Assembly: GCA_002315275.1 (NCBI GenBank)
Contig: DCGN01000079.1
Location: 16,146-24,626, forward strand
Direction: 5' to 3'
Source of the DNA: Clostridiales bacterium UBA1777
GTDB lineage: Bacteria; Bacillota; Clostridia; Oscillospirales; Oscillospiraceae
DNA: 8,481 nucleotides
The notes beneath the pieces were generated by a model. That model worked only from the letters and a program-made list of their open reading frames with translations. It was not told where the DNA came from and made no database searches. How positions within the stretch are numbered: the first letter of the stretch is position 1; each line of letters starts with the position of its first letter. The translations under genes and the position numbers were made by a program. Positions 6,616 through 8,481 of the stretch are shown piece by piece.

Positions 6616-7578
6616 TTATTCTATGGCAATGTAGTCCTCGGGGATCTCAACGCCGAGCTTCTCGCAGATTGTGGGATTGTACTTCTTAGTGAAGTTGGGG
6701 GCGAACTGTATCTCCATAGTTGAGACATCTGCGCCGTTTACGAGTATCTCAAGTGCCATCTTGCCGGTCGCAAAGCCGAGGTCGTAGTAGGAAATGGTGA
6801 GGGATGCTACACCGCAGCCTGCGCAGGGGCCCTCCTCGCCGGTAATGATAGGCATATTGACCTTCGATGCCTCGTTGTTGATAGCCTCAACGCAGGAGGC
6901 TGCGGTATTGTCAGTCGGGATGTAGAGCACATCGCAGTCGGCGCATGCGGAAGCGGTTACCGCGGAAACCTCATTGGAATCGGCAAAGGTGAATTCCTTT
7001 ACCTCAAGACCCTTGGCCTCAAGGAGCGGAGTGATAACATCTGCCTGGTAGCGGGAGTTGGGCTCGCCGGAGCAGAAGAGCAGGCCGACGACCTTTGCAT
7101 CGGGGAACAGCGAAGCCACCATGTCCGCCTGACCGTCAAGCGGCGCGAGGTCGGAGGTGCCGGAGATGTTGACGCCGGTGCAGCCCGTCCAATCATCTAT
7201 GCCGAGAGCCGTGCCGTAGTGGGAAATGGAGGTGCCGAGGATGGGAATGGTATTCGTTGCGGCTGCGGCGGCCTGCAGAGCGGGGGTCGCATTTGCCATG
7301 ATGAGGTCTACCTCATCGCTGACGAACTGACTGCATATGGTGGCGCAGGTAGCGGAATCGCCGGAAGCGTTCTGGTAAAGGAAGGTGACCTTATCGCCGA
7401 GCTGTTCCTTTATAGCGTCCTGGAAGCCCTGAGAGGCAGCATCAAGGGCGACATGCTGAACAAGCTGGCAAATGCCTATCGTATATGTGTCCTCTGCAGG
7501 AGCCTTTTCGGCACTTCCGCAGGCGCAAAGCGCAAACACCATCGCCGCAGCGAGGATCAAAGCAAATACTTTCTTCAT
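6616..7578 (-). CDS. Aromatic amino acid ABC transporter substrate-binding lipoprotein, copy 2 (SBP2, PF04392/TrpX-like)
   Basis: A 320-residue paralogue of SBP1 with the same signal design (MKK, hydrophobic core, LCA-C lipobox before GSAEKAPAED) and no apparent indels. Blocks such as DKVTFLYQNASGDSATCATI, TSDLAPLDGQ and YIPTDNTAASC are identical in both copies. Differences concentrate in the first 60 residues, in ~190-290 and in the C-terminal 30, and some changes sit near likely ligand-facing loops (SISD to SISH, TGKTGT to TGCTGV). It has eleven cysteines beyond the lipidated one. No permease or ATPase of its own lies between it and SBP1, so it probably docks to the same permease. Its leader peptide is Tyr-rich, so I infer a tyrosine ligand. 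ATG 7578 is set by AAGGAG 10 bases upstream and by the signal peptide; an in-frame extension to 7653 would read through the terminator hairpin. Confidence 0.93.
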   Translation of the reverse strand: MKKVFALILAAAMVFALCACGSAEKAPAEDTYTIGICQLVQHVALDAASQGFQDAIKEQLGDKVTFLYQNASGDSATCATICSQFVSDEVDLIMANATPALQAAAAATNTIPILGTSISHYGTALGIDDWTGCTGVNISGTSDLAPLDGQADMVASLFPDAKVVGLLFCSGEPNSRYQADVITPLLEAKGLEVKEFTFADSNEVSAVTASACADCDVLYIPTDNTAASCVEAINNEASKVNMPIITGEEGPCAGCGVASLTISYYDLGFATGKMALEILVNGADVSTMEIQFAPNFTKKYNPTICEKLGVEIPEDYIAIE

Positions 7579-7588
7579 GATAATTAGT

Positions 7589-7594
7589 CTCCTT
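7589..7594 (-). promoter_or_regulatory. Ribosome binding site deciding the SBP2 start
   Basis: AAGGAG, 10 bases before ATG 7578 and directly after the attenuator T tract. It rules out the longer in-frame start at 7653. Confidence 0.85.
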
Positions 7595-7597
7595 TTC

Positions 7598-7636
7598 AAA
7601 AAATAAGAGCTGCAAGACCTTGCGGCCGTGCAGCTC
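7598..7636 (-). terminator. Attenuator terminator (3:4 stem) in the SBP2 leader
   Basis: GAGCTGCA (7636-7629) pairs with TGCAGCTC (7614-7607). Inside it GGCC and GGTC pair around a GCAA tetraloop, with one C-T mismatch between the two helices. TTATTTTTT follows. Like its partner before SBP1, it lies between the leader peptide and the gene's ribosome site. Its sequence differs from the SBP1 terminator, so function and not sequence appears conserved. Confidence 0.9.
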
Positions 7637-7752
7637 ATTTTTAACTGATACATCCCAAAAGGATCATGTTTTCATTGCAGCACAAACCGCTATTACCTTT
7701 TTCTTGAACGGTAATAGTAATAACGATATGCGTTTGCGATGTTTCTTATCAT
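7607..7752 (-). promoter_or_regulatory. Ribosome-mediated transcription attenuator of SBP2
   Basis: The protector 1:2 pairs CUAUUACC (7717-7710, the Tyr codons) with GGUAAUAG (7697-7690), a perfect 8-bp stem, plus GCAAAC (7737-7732) with GUUUGU (7687-7682). The antiterminator 2:3 pairs GCGG (7690-7687), GUGC (7683-7680) and GC (7678-7677) with CCGC (7625-7622), GCAC (7631-7628) and GC (7634-7633), with small internal loops. The terminator 3:4 is the stem 7636-7607. Stalling at the five Tyr codons (7728-7711) would free region 2. A ribosome finishing at the stop (7695-7693) would cover part of it. The 2:3 pairing is less continuous than in the SBP1 leader. The mechanism is inferred. Confidence 0.78.
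7693..7752 (-). CDS. Tyr-rich leader peptide (19 aa) of SBP2
   Basis: A short ORF, MIRNIANAYRYYYYRSRKR, with five Tyr among residues 9-14 (alternating TAT and TAC codons) and no Phe or Trp. AAAGGG lies 9 bases before ATG 7752. The Tyr codons form the 5' arm of the protector hairpin and the stop codon lies in its 3' arm, as expected of an attenuation peptide that senses charged tRNA-Tyr. It aligns with the SBP1 leader at Ala6, Ala8 and Tyr9; the Phe codons at positions 5 and 7 there are Ile and Asn here. The peptide probably has no function other than being translated. Confidence 0.85.
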   Translation of the reverse strand: MIRNIANAYRYYYYRSRKR

Positions 7753-7782
7753 CTATTGTGACCCTTTCGTTTGGATGTGATT

Positions 7783-7811
7783 ACTTTAGCACTTTTAACG
7801 GGTGAAGTCAA
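7783..7811 (-). promoter_or_regulatory. Promoter of the SBP2 gene
   Basis: TTGACT (7811-7806) and TAAAGT (7788-7783) are 17 bases apart, with the same boxes, spacing and AAAAGTG motif as the SBP1 promoter. The predicted start near 7776 gives a leader of about 200 bases. The palindrome seen at the SBP1 promoter is degraded here. Confidence 0.85.
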
Positions 7812-7884
7812 GCGTTTTTTATCTGATTTTTCTTTTTGGTCTGTATGCGCTTTTTACACATGATTCAGCGCTTCAAATTGTGCA

Positions 7885-8481
7885 TTATGCTTTATCGGTA
7901 AAGAGCTTCATTATCTGTACGGCGTTTGCCGCTGCGCCCTTGCGTATCTGGTCGCCGCAGCACCAAAGCGTAAGGCCGTTTTCATCGGTGAGATCGTCTC
8001 TCACTCTGCCGACCCAAACGATATCCTGATTTTCGGTGTCTACGGGCGTGGGGTAATCGCGGCCCTGAATATTCTCTGCCAGTGCGCAACCCGGGAATGC
8101 CGCTATTGCTTGCTTTGCCTCTTCAACGGAGATCTTTCTCTCCGTTCTCACCGTAGCGGATATGGAGTGGGAGCGCATAACGGGAACGCGGACGCATGTA
8201 CAGGTGACCTTCATGCCGTCATTATGGAGGATGCGGCGTCCCTCATTCTGCATCTTCATCTCCTCGTCGGTATAGTCATTGTCGGTCATGCCGCCGATAA
8301 AGGGGATGACGTTCATGGCTATCCTCGTCGGGAAGACCTTGCACTCGTAGTCCTCGCCGTTTAAAACCGCCTTAGTCTGATCCTCGAGCTCGGAAAAGCC
8401 AGCCTGCCCCGCGCCGGAAACAGCCTGATATGTGCAGGCTACCATCGTCTTTATCGGGGAGAGCTTTGCTATGCCGGCAAC
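7885..8481 (-). CDS. asd: Aspartate-semialdehyde dehydrogenase, C-terminal part (runs off window)
   Basis: 198 codons of the C-terminal portion; the N terminus, including the NADP-binding domain and the catalytic Cys (QNCSTIQ in the family), lies beyond the window edge. The enzyme reduces aspartyl phosphate to aspartate semialdehyde on the path to lysine/diaminopimelate, threonine and methionine. Visible marks are TYQAVSGAG, NVIPFIGG, the substrate Arg and catalytic His in RVPVMRSHS (Arg and His seven apart, as in E. coli R267/H274), and the family C terminus VGRVRDDLTDENGLTLWCCGDQIRKGAAANAVQI. The 73 bases between its stop and the SBP2 promoter hold no convincing terminator, only a 5-bp GCGCT/AGCGC hairpin without a T tract, so readthrough into the SBP2 leader is possible. 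Confidence 0.95.
   Translation of the reverse strand, partial: VAGIAKLSPIKTMVACTYQAVSGAGQAGFSELEDQTKAVLNGEDYECKVFPTRIAMNVIPFIGGMTDNDYTDEEMKMQNEGRRILHNDGMKVTCTCVRVPVMRSHSISATVRTERKISVEEAKQAIAAFPGCALAENIQGRDYPTPVDTENQDIVWVGRVRDDLTDENGLTLWCCGDQIRKGAAANAVQIMKLFTDKA

Larger units (their letters stand above)
5318..7811 (-). repeat. Tandem duplication of a promoter-leader-SBP unit
   Basis: Unit A (6521-5318, 1204 bases) and unit B (7811-6616, 1196 bases) share the order promoter, leader ORF, attenuator, ribosome site and 320-residue lipoprotein gene, with nearly equal spacing throughout. Promoter boxes, the TTGTGCTGCAA motif in region 2 and the proteins are similar; terminators and aromatic codons have diverged. 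A tandem duplication followed by divergence is the simplest reading. Confidence 0.75.

Noticed and set aside
7579..7653. N-terminal extension of SBP2 from 7653
   Set aside because: Same reason as for SBP1; ATG 7578 has AAGGAG and the signal peptide.
7845..7880. Terminator after asd
   Set aside because: The only hairpin (GCGCT/AGCGC, 5 bp, long loop) has no T tract after it.
6281..7884. T-box riboswitch in either SBP leader
   Set aside because: I looked for the T-box core (GGGTGG-ACCGCG type) and found none; the short ORFs and alternative stems explain the terminators better.

Overview
The window looks like chromosome from an anaerobic, Gram-positive gut-type Clostridia (Oscillospiraceae-like). 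This is inferred from moderate GC, strong AGGAG-type ribosome sites, short AT-rich promoters with TTGAC/TATAAT boxes, lipoprotein signals ending in LCAC, and the protein families present. No marker gene fixes the genus. Every gene I can support lies on the minus strand, so transcription runs from high to low coordinates. The large plus-strand open frames are antisense shadows.

Layout in transcription order: (1) 8481-7885, the C-terminal part of aspartate-semialdehyde dehydrogenase (asd), cut by the window edge. (2) 7811-6616, a transcription unit with promoter, a Tyr-rich leader peptide, an attenuator terminator and a substrate-binding lipoprotein (SBP2). (3) 6523-3496, a second unit of the same design: promoter inside a large palindrome, a Phe/Tyr-rich leader peptide, an attenuator terminator, a paralogous lipoprotein (SBP1), then an ABC permease and an ABC ATPase that overlap by 8 bases. 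It closes with a terminator at 3488-3458. (4) 3455-914, a copper-type P1B ATPase with metal-binding domains at both ends, its own promoter and a terminator at 845-811. (5) 739-1, the start of an RlmI-type rRNA methyltransferase with its own promoter, cut at the window edge.

The most interesting part is the pair of leaders before the two SBP genes. Each has a short ORF dense in aromatic codons (FAFAYSFSFYF in one, YRYYYY in the other). Each is followed by three competing RNA pairings that can be drawn by hand: a protector 1:2 stem containing the aromatic codons, a 2:3 antiterminator, and a 3:4 intrinsic terminator directly before the structural gene's ribosome site. This is the architecture of ribosome-mediated transcription attenuation (trp/phe type), a mechanism less expected here than a T-box, and I find no T-box sequence. 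It predicts that the ABC system imports aromatic amino acids, with SBP1-permease-ATPase answering to Phe/Tyr starvation and SBP2 to Tyr starvation. That agrees with the known TrpXYZ/tyrosine-transporter family to which the proteins appear to belong.

The two promoter-leader-SBP units look like a tandem duplication of about 1.2 kb. The proteins are both 320 residues and about 76% identical by my hand count, while the leader codons have diverged. One permease and one ATPase probably serve both binding proteins.
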